A stretch of DNA of 64,000 nt from Candidatus Melainabacteria bacterium. Lineage in GTDB: Bacteria > Cyanobacteriota > Vampirovibrionia > Obscuribacterales > Obscuribacteraceae. The notes beneath the pieces were generated by a model. That model was not told where the DNA came from, did no database searches, and saw only the letters and a list, made by a program, of their open reading frames with translations. The stretch lies in NCBI GenBank assembly GCA_003153555.1, contig PLZS01000185.1:137249-201248 (forward strand), written 5' to 3'. Position 1 is the stretch's first letter. Each line of letters starts with the position of its first letter. The translations under genes were made by a program, and so were the position numbers. Below, piece after piece: positions 34,878-42,322 of the stretch.

Positions 34878-34910
34878 GATTTAAATGAGTTAAGGAGCGT
34901 TTAAAAGCAT

Positions 34911-35252
34911 ATGGTGGCACCAAACAAACTCCAACAAGCGCCTCCTTATTTAGTCGAAGAGGCAATAAAGAAGCTTGGAGAAAACTTGCGCATCGCCAGG
35001 CTACGTCGCAACATGACGATTGCCGACGCCGCTGAAAGAATTGGCACCGGGCCGCGAGCAGTATCTGATGCTGAACGAGGAAAGCCATCAACCGGAATTG
35101 TGGTCTACGCGGCTCTGCTTTGGTTGTATGACCAAGTTCATCAACTCGAAGAAATCGCAGACCCATCAAGTGACAGCGAAGGTTTTTCTTTAGAGAGATC
35201 GAAAGGGCGCATGCGCGCCCGTAGAGGCAAAGGGCTAGACAATGATTTCTAA
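34911..35252 (+). CDS. hipB: HipB-type antitoxin, XRE-family HTH
   Basis: 113 residues. The helix-turn-helix covers ~25-80 (LGENLRIARLRRNMTIADAAERIGTGPRAVSDAERGKPSTGIVVYAALLWLYD). It is followed by an acidic then basic tail (RSKGRMRARRGKGLDNDF). It ends 11 bases inside hipA, the usual antitoxin-toxin overlap. HipB binds the operator and neutralises HipA. AAGGAG is 13 bases from the ATG, slightly long. Palindromic operators lie directly upstream. Confidence 0.87.
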   Translation: MVAPNKLQQAPPYLVEEAIKKLGENLRIARLRRNMTIADAAERIGTGPRAVSDAERGKPSTGIVVYAALLWLYDQVHQLEEIADPSSDSEGFSLERSKGRMRARRGKGLDNDF

Positions 35253-36507
35253 AAAGTCTTTATCCGAATGCTTCGTCTACATTACCCTTCCCCGCGAAAC
35301 AACTAGCGTGACGGCGGGCCGATTTGTGCTGGCGGTGGATCGAACCGGAATACCACTTGGTCAATTTGTGTATGGCAGAAAGTATCTAGCCAGCAAAAGC
35401 GCTATCGAAATTGATCCTGTAGAACTCAAGCTCGATCCACGCACGTACGAGACCACACGCATTGGTGGCGTATTCGGTGCACTTCGCGATGCAGGTCCCG
35501 ACCACTGGGGGCGTCGCATAATTGAAAAGCATTCTGGAAAAACGCAGCTTGGTGAGCTAGATTATTTACTTCTATCACCGGATGACCGGGCCGGGGCAAT
35601 CGGATTCGGCATCGGTAAAGAACCTCCCGCTCCCAAAAGAAAGTTCAACCAGACAATTCAACTGGCTGCTCTTCAGCGTGTTGCCCACGAATTACTTCAG
35701 GAAGAGATAAGTGAGCCGGACCATACTGCTGTACAGATCCAAGAATTGACGATGCTTGGCACATCGTTGGGAGGTGGCCGGCCAAAGGCTGTGGTGGAGG
35801 ACGATATTGGTTTATGGGTTGCTAAGTTTTCACGTCCAGATGATCGATGGAACAACCCTCGTGTTGAATATGCGATGCTCGAGCTGGCAAGAAAATGCGG
35901 GATTAATGCGGCCAGAAGTCGTATTGAAACTGTAGGAAAGAATGAAGTACTTCTGGTGCACCGATTCGACCGGGAGAGAACGAGCCTGGGTTATAGTCGA
36001 GCTCGCATGATAAGCGGCTTAACGCTTCTTCGTGCTGATGAGGTACAACAACCAAGCAAGCCTTGGTCTTACATATCTATGGTCGAAGAATTGCGCCGCA
36101 TCGTTGCTGAACCAAAGAAGGACGCCGCCGAGCTTTTCCGTCGAATGTGCTTCAACGCGCTCATTTCGAACTTGGACGACCATCCGCGTAATCACGCACT
36201 AATAGCCATGGACAAGGAGTGGAAGCTGTCACCGGCGTATGACCTTACACCATCACCGGTGATATCACTTGATCAACGAGATCTTGCCATGGTGTGTGGT
36301 GATATCGGTAGATTTGCCAATGCAAAGAATCTGCTGACTCAGAGTTCGCGTTTCCTTCTCAACAAACAAGAGGCAGAGTCCATTGTTTCTGAGATGACCG
36401 ATCAGATTCGCACAACTTGGTACAGCGTCATTCGTTCCGCGGGCGTTAGTGAAAAGGATGCTGCAACTATTAAAGGAGCTTTTGTCTATGAAGGCTTCAA
36501 CTACTGA
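35242..36507 (+). CDS. hipA: HipA-type Ser/Thr kinase toxin
   Basis: 421 residues, full length. N-terminal HipA_N region with FVYGRKYLA and a GGVFGALRDAGPDHWGRRII block, glycine-rich loop GTSLGGGRPK (173-182), LWVAKF lysine (195), VLLVHRFDRE, catalytic ISNLDDHPRNH (308-318) and metal-binding YDLTPSP (333-339) are all present, so it should be active. HipA kinases phosphorylate glutamyl-tRNA synthetase or related targets to induce dormancy; the target here is unknown. It is paired with hipB upstream in the mobile-looking region. Confidence 0.92.
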   Translation: MISKKSLSECFVYITLPRETTSVTAGRFVLAVDRTGIPLGQFVYGRKYLASKSAIEIDPVELKLDPRTYETTRIGGVFGALRDAGPDHWGRRIIEKHSGKTQLGELDYLLLSPDDRAGAIGFGIGKEPPAPKRKFNQTIQLAALQRVAHELLQEEISEPDHTAVQIQELTMLGTSLGGGRPKAVVEDDIGLWVAKFSRPDDRWNNPRVEYAMLELARKCGINAARSRIETVGKNEVLLVHRFDRERTSLGYSRARMISGLTLLRADEVQQPSKPWSYISMVEELRRIVAEPKKDAAELFRRMCFNALISNLDDHPRNHALIAMDKEWKLSPAYDLTPSPVISLDQRDLAMVCGDIGRFANAKNLLTQSSRFLLNKQEAESIVSEMTDQIRTTWYSVIRSAGVSEKDAATIKGAFVYEGFNY

Positions 36508-36606
36508 ATTGAGTTGTGAGCCGATCCGGTAATCGTCTGCAATCGCGATGCAGCTGATCTTTCATCACGAACCTAAAACAAGCAGAGTTGACTAAACAGA
36601 TCCGGC

Positions 36607-37269
36607 TCACTGCTCAGCGCGTCCTAACAAAGTGCCCTTCTCCCTGTCCTGCTTCGCCAGGTCATTCTTGCCCAGCTTCTCATAAGCAAGGCCGCGGTAA
36701 CTATATGCCGCTGCAAACTTGGGATTTCGCTCGATTGCAGTCGAGCAGTCATCAACCGCTTTCTGCCATTCTTGAAGTCCACCGTAAGCTACTGCGCGAT
36801 GGTAGTAAACAACGATACATTGGGGATCAAGCTTTATCATACTTGTGCAGTCGTCCACGACATTTTTCCACTTGCCGAGATCTGTATAAGTCAGCACTCG
36901 ATTATAGTAAGCCTTGGCATACGTTGGATCTAACTGAATCGCCTTGTCGAGATCGGCCAGGGCCCTTTTTCTATCAGTACTGCGAAATATCCATCCGCGA
37001 TTGTTGTAAGCCTTCGCCGCCGACTTGGGGTCGAGCGTTTTTCCCTTGGCAGGGTCCATTATCAGTTGCTGGTATTCTCCCAGCTTTTGAATTTTGCCTT
37101 CTCCATCAAGCTGAATGTTGTACTTGGGGTCGCGCTCTACACCATCGCCCCAGTTTGTAATTTCACTCTGAGCGTTGCATCCTTGCATCGTAGCGAAAAA
37201 TACAGAGCCCGTGAGAAGTAACCTACCCAAGACACGTGGCTGCAATTCATCCCTGGCTGTGCTTTTCAT
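36607..37269 (-). CDS. Exported or lipid-anchored TPR protein
   Basis: 220 residues. The N terminus is hydrophobic (RVLGRLLLTGSVFFATMQGCNAQ), with a Cys after MQG that could be an imperfect lipobox. Three to four TPRs follow (AKAYNNRGWIFRSTDRKRALADLDKAIQLDPTYAKAYYNRVLTYTDLGKWKNVVDDCTSMIKLDPQ ... AVAYGGLQEWQKAVDDCSTAIERNPKFAAAYSYRGLAYEKLGKNDLAKQD). It resembles other envelope TPR proteins of the window. It lies just outside the tRNA-Arg scar, on the presumed chromosomal side. Partners are unknown. Confidence 0.8.
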   Translation of the reverse strand: MKSTARDELQPRVLGRLLLTGSVFFATMQGCNAQSEITNWGDGVERDPKYNIQLDGEGKIQKLGEYQQLIMDPAKGKTLDPKSAAKAYNNRGWIFRSTDRKRALADLDKAIQLDPTYAKAYYNRVLTYTDLGKWKNVVDDCTSMIKLDPQCIVVYYHRAVAYGGLQEWQKAVDDCSTAIERNPKFAAAYSYRGLAYEKLGKNDLAKQDREKGTLLGRAEQ

Positions 37270-37349
37270 ATTCTACCTTCTGAGTAGGCGTTCGTCTTGG
37301 CAGGCGATCAATAATCACCTCCCATCCCGGACTTCTTGATTTAAATTTT

Positions 37350-37395
37350 ACCCTCGGAGGGATTCGAACCCCCGACACCCGCCTTAGGACGGCGA
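37350..37395 (-). other. 3' half of a tRNA-Arg(CCU): probable attachment site (att) scar
   Basis: On the minus strand this segment reads as the 3' half of a tRNA: anticodon stem TCGCC/GGCGG, loop GTCCTAA with anticodon CCU (37386-37388), variable loop, T arm with TTCGAAT loop, and acceptor strand CGAGGGT plus A. The 5' half is absent; upstream sequence cannot form the D arm or the 5' acceptor strand. A lone tRNA 3' end beside a tyrosine integrase gene is the classic mark left by integration into a tRNA gene. In this orientation the element lies to the right, and the intact tRNA should be at its far end, outside this window. Confidence 0.8.
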
Positions 37396-37520
37396 TTTTA
37401 TAGATAAGAGTCACGAACAATGAGAAAAAGTTATAAACCTGTATCTATCTGCTACCAAGGGTTTCGAGGCATCGAGTTGTCTTCGCCTGCTTGTCTCCGC
37501 TCTTGACCGTCCGATCGATT

Positions 37521-37551
37521 TGCACTTACACTGCACTTACGGTGCACTTAC
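37521..37551 (+). repeat. Three direct repeats at 11-bp spacing, candidate integrase arm sites
   Basis: TGCACTTAC occurs at 37521-37529, 37532-37540 and 37543-37551, each separated by two bases, thus once per helical turn on the same face. They lie between the tRNA scar and the integrase gene, where arm-type integrase or excisionase sites occur. They could also regulate the integrase gene. Confidence 0.65.
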
Positions 37552-37695
37552 GATTTTAGTCCAGATTAGAGCTAAGGTCCACCACAAAAATGTCCATATT
37601 ATGCTTTCTGATAAATCACACGGCAAAAATGCTCACCAGATTTGGTGCGGCAACTGCCACGGGAAATTGCGCAAGCAAATAAGGTGTGAGTACGA

Positions 37696-38865
37696 ATGGG
37701 AAAAAACTTTACCAACATTCTTATCAGTAAAGTGAAGCCTAGAGCTAAGCCTTATGAAATAAGGGACGCTAGTTTGCAAGGGCTCATATTGAGAGTACAG
37801 CCGTCAGGCAGTATGACTTACTACTATGAGTATCGGCGAGGAAAACGGTTGATGATAGGACCGGCCGATGCGCTTTCCCCAGAGCAAGCTCGAAACATTG
37901 CAAGAGACGTCGAGCACGAATATCGTAAAGGTGAAGACCCCGTTGAAAAAAGAAAGCGACTGCAAGCAGGTTTATACGCACAATTTCTGGATGATATCTA
38001 TAAGCCTTATTTATCAGCAAATTTGAGAAATGGTGTAAATAACTCGGAGAATGTCACCGAAACTATTGCGAGCCTCAAAAGGGGGTTTCGAGAGTTTGAT
38101 GGATTGCGGCTTACCGACATAACCCCACTATTAATTGAAAAATGGCGACAGCGACGCCATAGCGAGGGCATTTCAACCGCTAGGATTAATCGTCAGATGA
38201 ATGACTTGCGTGCTTGCCTAAACAGAGCCGTTAAATGGGGCGCTCTTGAAAGTAACCCGCTGGATAAAGTAGAACGCACCAAAGTCGACACCAGCGCAAA
38301 AGTTCGTTTTCTTAGTCCAGACGAAGAAGTCCGTCTGAGGAACGCATTGAGTGTTAGACAAACGTATGCCGACCACATCAAGCCTGCTGTTCTTTTGTCT
38401 TTGAACACAGGACTTAGGCAAGGAGAATTACTAAAGCTCAAATGGTCGGATATCGATCTCGACCTCAAGAATCTGACCGTAAGAGGCGAAGGGTCTAAGA
38501 GTGGCAACACTCGTCACGTTCCATTAAACGAAGAAGCCCTTATGGAACTTAAAAAATGGAAAGACCAACCAGGTGTCAAAAGCCTTACTTACGTATTCGC
38601 TGACACCGATGGACAGCCCTTCGGCAACATGCGAACTTCGTGGGAAGGCGTATTACATGAAGCCCAGATCAGCGACTTTCGTTGGCACGATCTTCGGCAC
38701 GACTTTGCCAGTAAATTGGTCATGGCCGGCGTTGATTTGAACACCGTTAGAGAATTGCTCGGTCATAGCGATTACAAAATGACACTTCGATACGCACACT
38801 TGGCGCCTAAACAAAAGCAAGATGCTGTAAACAGGCTATCAAATGGGAGCAGGCAAAGTAAATGA
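37696..38865 (+). CDS. int: Tyrosine recombinase / integrase
   Basis: 389 residues. An N-terminal DUF4102-like arm-binding region (KPYEIRDASLQGLILRVQPSGSMTYYYEYRRGKRLMIG) is followed by a SAM-like core-binding domain (~95-190) and the catalytic domain with R241 (TGLRQGELL), K268, H331-x2-R334 (WHDLRHDFAS), H357 (LGHSDY) and Y366 (TLRYAHL). All catalytic residues are present. It lies 300 bases from the tRNA-Arg 3' fragment and faces away from it. It is the integration enzyme of an element reaching to the right; whether that element is still complete is unknown. Confidence 0.95.
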   Translation: MGKNFTNILISKVKPRAKPYEIRDASLQGLILRVQPSGSMTYYYEYRRGKRLMIGPADALSPEQARNIARDVEHEYRKGEDPVEKRKRLQAGLYAQFLDDIYKPYLSANLRNGVNNSENVTETIASLKRGFREFDGLRLTDITPLLIEKWRQRRHSEGISTARINRQMNDLRACLNRAVKWGALESNPLDKVERTKVDTSAKVRFLSPDEEVRLRNALSVRQTYADHIKPAVLLSLNTGLRQGELLKLKWSDIDLDLKNLTVRGEGSKSGNTRHVPLNEEALMELKKWKDQPGVKSLTYVFADTDGQPFGNMRTSWEGVLHEAQISDFRWHDLRHDFASKLVMAGVDLNTVRELLGHSDYKMTLRYAHLAPKQKQDAVNRLSNGSRQSK

Positions 38866-39072
38866 AGCAGCGGTATCGCTGCATTCAACCAGAGTGATGA
38901 AGCTTTCAATTTCTAAAAATGTTTAGTTGCAGGCGGAACGTTTCTTCGCAGAAGCGATTCCCGCATTCTTTCGTTGTGGAATTTGCAGCGCGTGTGTCAC
39001 TCGGTTGGCGTCGAGCCACTTCTGTATGTCAGATTCCGAAGGCTCGGCAAGCGCAACTTAGGACTGACCAAA

Positions 39073-39654
39073 TTACTTTTCCGATTCTTCTAAAGCGCGC
39101 TCGAGCAAATCACTCACACTCAGTGCCTGTGCTGCTTTGTGCATATATTCGACGTCTAGGTTTCCTGATTGGGTTTTCAATACTCCTAAGACGTCACGCC
39201 ATTGTCGCTCGGACACTTCATTACCCATCCGGAACCACTCTAGCTTAGCGAGTACATTATCTTCCGCGCTCGCAATCCAAGCCATCCGCTTAGGATCTTG
39301 CGCAATTTCTACTTCGACTCGATGAGCGAGCTGGTCCTGATCAAATAGCCGCACCTTCGGAATGAATACGTCAACCTTGAACATGGTTTCTTTATGGATG
39401 ATGTTAAAGCTGCGATGAAAATTGATTGCCTCGTACATCGACTCTTGCTCAACGTAGAATTCGTTCTCTAGAGCAGTCACGAACGGTTTCACGTGCTCGA
39501 GCTTTAGGTCAGCGATCAGATCCGTATCGATAGTTGTGCGCACGATGCCGTGAACGATACTGGCTACCGAGCCGCAAATGACATACGACACACCGAGTGC
39601 GTCGAGTGTTTCGATCACCTTGAGAGTAACTTGTATCCAGTTAGTCGTGGTCAC
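39073..39654 (-). CDS. Nucleotidyltransferase-fold protein, probable toxin of a TA pair
   Basis: 193 residues. GVSYVICGSVASIVHGIVRTTIDTDLIADL is a nucleotidyltransferase-like GS...D-x-D block, followed by FVTALENEFYVEQESMYEAINFHRSFNIIHKETMFKVDVFIPK. The pattern recalls AbiEii/Rv0078A-like nucleotidyltransferase-fold toxins. It overlaps the upstream small gene by 14 bases, an antitoxin-toxin-like order. It lies beside the integrase in the mobile-looking region. The toxic activity is inferred from arrangement and resemblance only. Confidence 0.68.
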   Translation of the reverse strand: MTTTNWIQVTLKVIETLDALGVSYVICGSVASIVHGIVRTTIDTDLIADLKLEHVKPFVTALENEFYVEQESMYEAINFHRSFNIIHKETMFKVDVFIPKVRLFDQDQLAHRVEVEIAQDPKRMAWIASAEDNVLAKLEWFRMGNEVSERQWRDVLGVLKTQSGNLDVEYMHKAAQALSVSDLLERALEESEK

Positions 39655-39949
39655 GAGCGTCGTCTAACTGACCGTAAACCCGAGCCGCAAGTTCTTGACC
39701 CAGCAGTACATCTGCTAACAGCCGCCTCAATTCTTGCGGCGATGCTTGTGGATGTCGGCTCTTAAGCCCGCTTTCGGTCAGCAGCACCATGCCTTTTGTT
39801 AGTTCGCCCGCCATCTCTAGCTTGCGCCAGGCTGGAGCTTCTCGGAAGAATTTGAGCTGAAGGTTTTCCGCCCATATTGCCGTGTCCGCATGCATTGCAC
39901 GCCAGCTTGGGAGTGAGCGATGATTGGTATCAGTAACGTGTCTTTCCAT
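39641..39949 (-). CDS. Small protein resembling Rv0078B-type antitoxins
   Basis: 102 residues. The C-terminal part (WRKLEMAGELTKGMVLLTESGLKSRHPQASPQELRRLLADVLLGQELAARVYG) matches the pattern I know from Rv0078B-related antitoxins (RHPEASPxEIRRRLA...LG.ELA.RVYG). It is immediately upstream of, and overlaps, the nucleotidyltransferase-fold gene, consistent with an antitoxin. Family recall is from memory and should be checked by profile search. Confidence 0.62.
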   Translation of the reverse strand: MERHVTDTNHRSLPSWRAMHADTAIWAENLQLKFFREAPAWRKLEMAGELTKGMVLLTESGLKSRHPQASPQELRRLLADVLLGQELAARVYGQLDDARDHD

Positions 39950-40076
39950 CGGCGAGTACTCGATATTGGCAGAAGTATTATAACCGATCAGTTAGCTAAA
40001 CGAGACCGCTGAATGGCAGCAAAGTTGTCTTGGAATTGACTCGAATAGCCAAGGTCGCACCATCTGAGAACTGAAC

Positions 40077-40295
40077 TCAAAAACCGGATTCGTCTTGACG
40101 TTTTGCCCACTTCCCCATGAGTTCGCAAGCGACTGACACCATATCTGGATCGAATTTTTCTATGTAGTCCTGGTAGCTTGCAAAGCGCGCATCTGTCTTC
40201 AGCGTTTCTAATACTGCCTCCTGCGACAGTTCGCTTGAGAGCAGCTCGAGGAGAGCGTCTTGATAATCCATAAGTGATGTCTTTTCAGGAGGCAT
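40077..40295 (-). CDS. 72-aa protein coupled to the MNIO enzyme, probable partner
   Basis: 72 residues, all-helical in appearance (LMDYQDALLELLSSELSQEAVLETLKTDARFASYQDYIEKFDPDMVSVACELMGKWAKRQDE). Its ATG overlaps the last 11 bases of the MNIO gene (ATGCCTCCTGA), so translation is coupled. MNIO enzymes usually act with a partner or substrate-binding protein encoded next door; this small protein is the natural candidate. It has a single Cys and no signal peptide, so it is unlikely to be the modified substrate. I do not recognise a named family with certainty. Confidence 0.7.
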   Translation of the reverse strand: MPPEKTSLMDYQDALLELLSSELSQEAVLETLKTDARFASYQDYIEKFDPDMVSVACELMGKWAKRQDESGF

Positions 40296-41169
40296 AACAA
40301 CACTCCAAGATCTCCTCCATTGTTTCGAAGTCTTCGCGAAACTCTTGTTGCGATTCCAGATCTAGCATGGTGTGACCCAACCGTTCTAAAATCACAAATT
40401 CAACGTTTGGGCAAAGTTTCAGTGCCAGTGTGGCAAGATTGAACACCTCTTGCGGGACGCTATCGTCATGCGTGTCCCGACGCACAGCAACTCGTTTTCC
40501 TGTTATGGATGGACTCCACGAGCCACCCGATAAATGTATTTCTCGTACCTTCGAAAGGGGGTATGAGTTCAATAATTCCAGTTCTGCAACGCCAAAATTA
40601 GCGACCTGGCAAAAGATGTTGTGCAAGTCTAAAAGGAGGAAACCATCGACCGTGGAAATCAGTTGGTCGACGAAATCACCTTGCCGTTTTACATCTTCAA
40701 GGTTGAATGCGAAGGCCAGGTTTTCCAATCCGACGGGGCATTGCGTGGCATCAGCATATCGCTTCATCATCTCTTGTCCCTTCGAGAGAGACTCAGAATT
40801 CATTGGAATCGCGAGCGGTGCGCCTTGTGCAATTGGTCCTGCTTCGGAAAACCCAAAATGCTCTGAGGCATGCACATAATTTCGACTCTTAAATTCTTCT
40901 CGTGCATGAGTAAGCCATTCTTCTTGTCTCTTCGAAAACCTGGCTGACAGCAGTGACAAGTTCACACCGTGCCCGATTAATGCGTTTGCCTGGCTGAAGC
41001 GTTTAATAATGTCCTGGCACCACGAATCAATGATGACGCCATTCCATGTGTAATCGAAACTCCATTCGATGGCTTTTACTTTGCCATTACTGAAAAGTTC
41101 GGTGGACGCCTGCAAAAAGTCGTGCGTCGGCATTAGTGAAAGTCCAAGTTTCGGTTTAGACAGCTGCAT
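40285..41169 (-). CDS. DUF692 / MNIO family multinuclear iron-dependent oxidase
   Basis: 294 residues from ATG 41169. It is a TIM-barrel DUF692 protein, the family of MbnB and TglH, which use two or three Fe ions to rewrite cysteine (or other) residues in ribosomally made peptides. Candidate metal ligands in order: H67 (IGHGVNLS), E103-H104 (SEHFGFSE), E149 (GLENLAF), D181-x-H183-N184 (LDLHNIF), H212 (EIHLSGG), D232-x-H234-D235 (DTHDDSVP) and E262 (VILERLG). It begins 7 bases after the upstream exported paralogue and overlaps the downstream 72-aa gene. The substrate is unknown; the exported paralogues with conserved Cys-containing tails are candidates. Confidence 0.83.
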   Translation of the reverse strand: MQLSKPKLGLSLMPTHDFLQASTELFSNGKVKAIEWSFDYTWNGVIIDSWCQDIIKRFSQANALIGHGVNLSLLSARFSKRQEEWLTHAREEFKSRNYVHASEHFGFSEAGPIAQGAPLAIPMNSESLSKGQEMMKRYADATQCPVGLENLAFAFNLEDVKRQGDFVDQLISTVDGFLLLDLHNIFCQVANFGVAELELLNSYPLSKVREIHLSGGSWSPSITGKRVAVRRDTHDDSVPQEVFNLATLALKLCPNVEFVILERLGHTMLDLESQQEFREDFETMEEILECCYAS

Positions 41170-41176
41170 TGAGACT

Positions 41177-42160
41177 CTAGCCCATGCCACAGAGCATGCC
41201 AACCGAGCTTGCTATTTTCCACCAGACGATTTGACCGCATCCCAGCGATTGTGGATAAAGAATGCTGTCGTCATGTATGCCGACTAGCTCGAACAATACC
41301 AGTTTTTCTTTTTCCGCAAGTTCATCTTTACCAAGTTGTAGATACCACAAAGTTAAGTCTCGGTGCGTTTTTCTTCTCACATGATTTGATGGATCCAATC
41401 GGTCGACCATGGCGAGAGCTCTCAGTTTGAGCTTTTGGCTTGCGTCGAATTCTTCCTGTGTAGTCGCTTTTATTTGTGTCTGTGGTACCCGCTGGGCGCT
41501 GTCCGCTGTGTGGACGGAAATTACACAATTGGCCATAGAATTCAACACTGAAGAGGCAGCTCTGACCTGGTCTTCGTAAGCGGTCGAGCTTTTCTCGTAA
41601 GTTTTAAAAGTCTTCTCCAATATTTCATTGCATTTGTGCGTTTCGTCGGGTTTTCCCATTTTTTGAAACAATCGAGAGGCGATAAAGTACATGTTCAATT
41701 TTGCAAACGGTTCAGCTACCTCGTGTAATTGCGTTAATGCTTTGTGGATTGCGGTATCTGCAAGAATGAAGGTTTCATGGGAAATCGAGGGCATATTGGT
41801 AGAGCGGTCTTCCGAAACTCGATCGGCGAAAGACACCAAACTTCTTTCCCGAAAATTTTGCCTGCGATAAAGATTTCGAACATCTGTTGTTTCGGTGGCC
41901 GCTGATTTAAATTGCGCGTCTACAGTAGTTTCACTGTCTCCATTAAGATACCTACTCGCAATCAGGAGCAAATAGAATGCCTTCCTTTCCGGCGTCAAGC
42001 TTGCGTTATTCGCAATTTGCTGTATTACTGAATCGGTTGACTTGGATTCACTTTCCAACACTGGTTCCATGGACTTAATTTTGTTTTCCGATAATGCAGG
42101 CAGCTGCGAATTCAGCAAACCTCCTGCAAATACGATGGACAGTAAAGCTTTACTTCGCAT
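41177..42160 (-). CDS. Exported paralogue A with conserved C-terminal Cys motifs
   Basis: About 327 residues from ATG 42160 (frame open to 42211). Signal peptide RSKALLSIVFAGGLLNSQLPALS, then a helical body with DSVIQQIANNASLTPERKAFYLLLIASRYLNGD and RLFQKMGKPDETHKCNEILEKTF. The C-terminal 37 residues end in SILYPQSLGCGQIVWWKIAS ... LCGMG. Paralogue B (42306-43343) shares the whole architecture and the tail GCG-x2-VWW ... CGMG. The MNIO gene starts 7 bases downstream. The helical body could be a TPR-like scaffold. The function is not known. Confidence 0.75.
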   Translation of the reverse strand: MRSKALLSIVFAGGLLNSQLPALSENKIKSMEPVLESESKSTDSVIQQIANNASLTPERKAFYLLLIASRYLNGDSETTVDAQFKSAATETTDVRNLYRRQNFRERSLVSFADRVSEDRSTNMPSISHETFILADTAIHKALTQLHEVAEPFAKLNMYFIASRLFQKMGKPDETHKCNEILEKTFKTYEKSSTAYEDQVRAASSVLNSMANCVISVHTADSAQRVPQTQIKATTQEEFDASQKLKLRALAMVDRLDPSNHVRRKTHRDLTLWYLQLGKDELAEKEKLVLFELVGIHDDSILYPQSLGCGQIVWWKIASSVGMLCGMG

Positions 42161-42254
42161 ATGTTCTAATTCCCGCGACAGAAGTTCTAAATCCGAAGAA
42201 CTCCATTCCATGTCTGATTTTCAGAAGTGCAACAGCCTGATGATATAGATAGCG

Positions 42255-42322
42255 ATAGTGAAAGTCCAGTTTCCGTTTAGACTGCTGCATTGAGGTTGGC
42301 GTGAACTAGCCCATGCCGCAGT
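42255..42322 (-). pseudogene. Remnant of the MNIO gene start behind paralogue B
   Basis: The ~65 bases after the paralogue B stop nearly repeat the start region of the MNIO gene (41134-41190): shared blocks include TCTAAAC-GAAACT-GGACTTTCA and the preceding CTCAATGCAGC. The remnant has an ATG at 42290 and the codons for MQQSKRKL (MNIO: MQLSKPKL), then diverges. This shows that the duplicated unit was an exported paralogue plus at least the 5' end of the MNIO gene. Confidence 0.75.

Larger units (their letters stand above)
34300..34910. other. Gene-free 610-bp region between ssb and hipB
   Basis: No convincing gene is visible; short frames on both strands are unstructured. The region holds a strong terminator (34499-34540), a 9-bp hairpin ACACCGATA / TATCGGTGT (34716-34724, 34733-34741, 8-base loop), and the hipBA operator region (34824-34877). 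Confidence 0.6.

Noticed and set aside
36588..37160. 190-codon plus-strand frame rich in Pro, Cys and Arg
   Set aside because: It is the complement of a clear minus-strand TPR gene; the TPR periodicity shows which strand is coding.
37521..37551. CRISPR-like array
   Set aside because: The repeats are 9 bases with 2-base spacers and only three copies, far from CRISPR geometry; integrase arm sites fit better.
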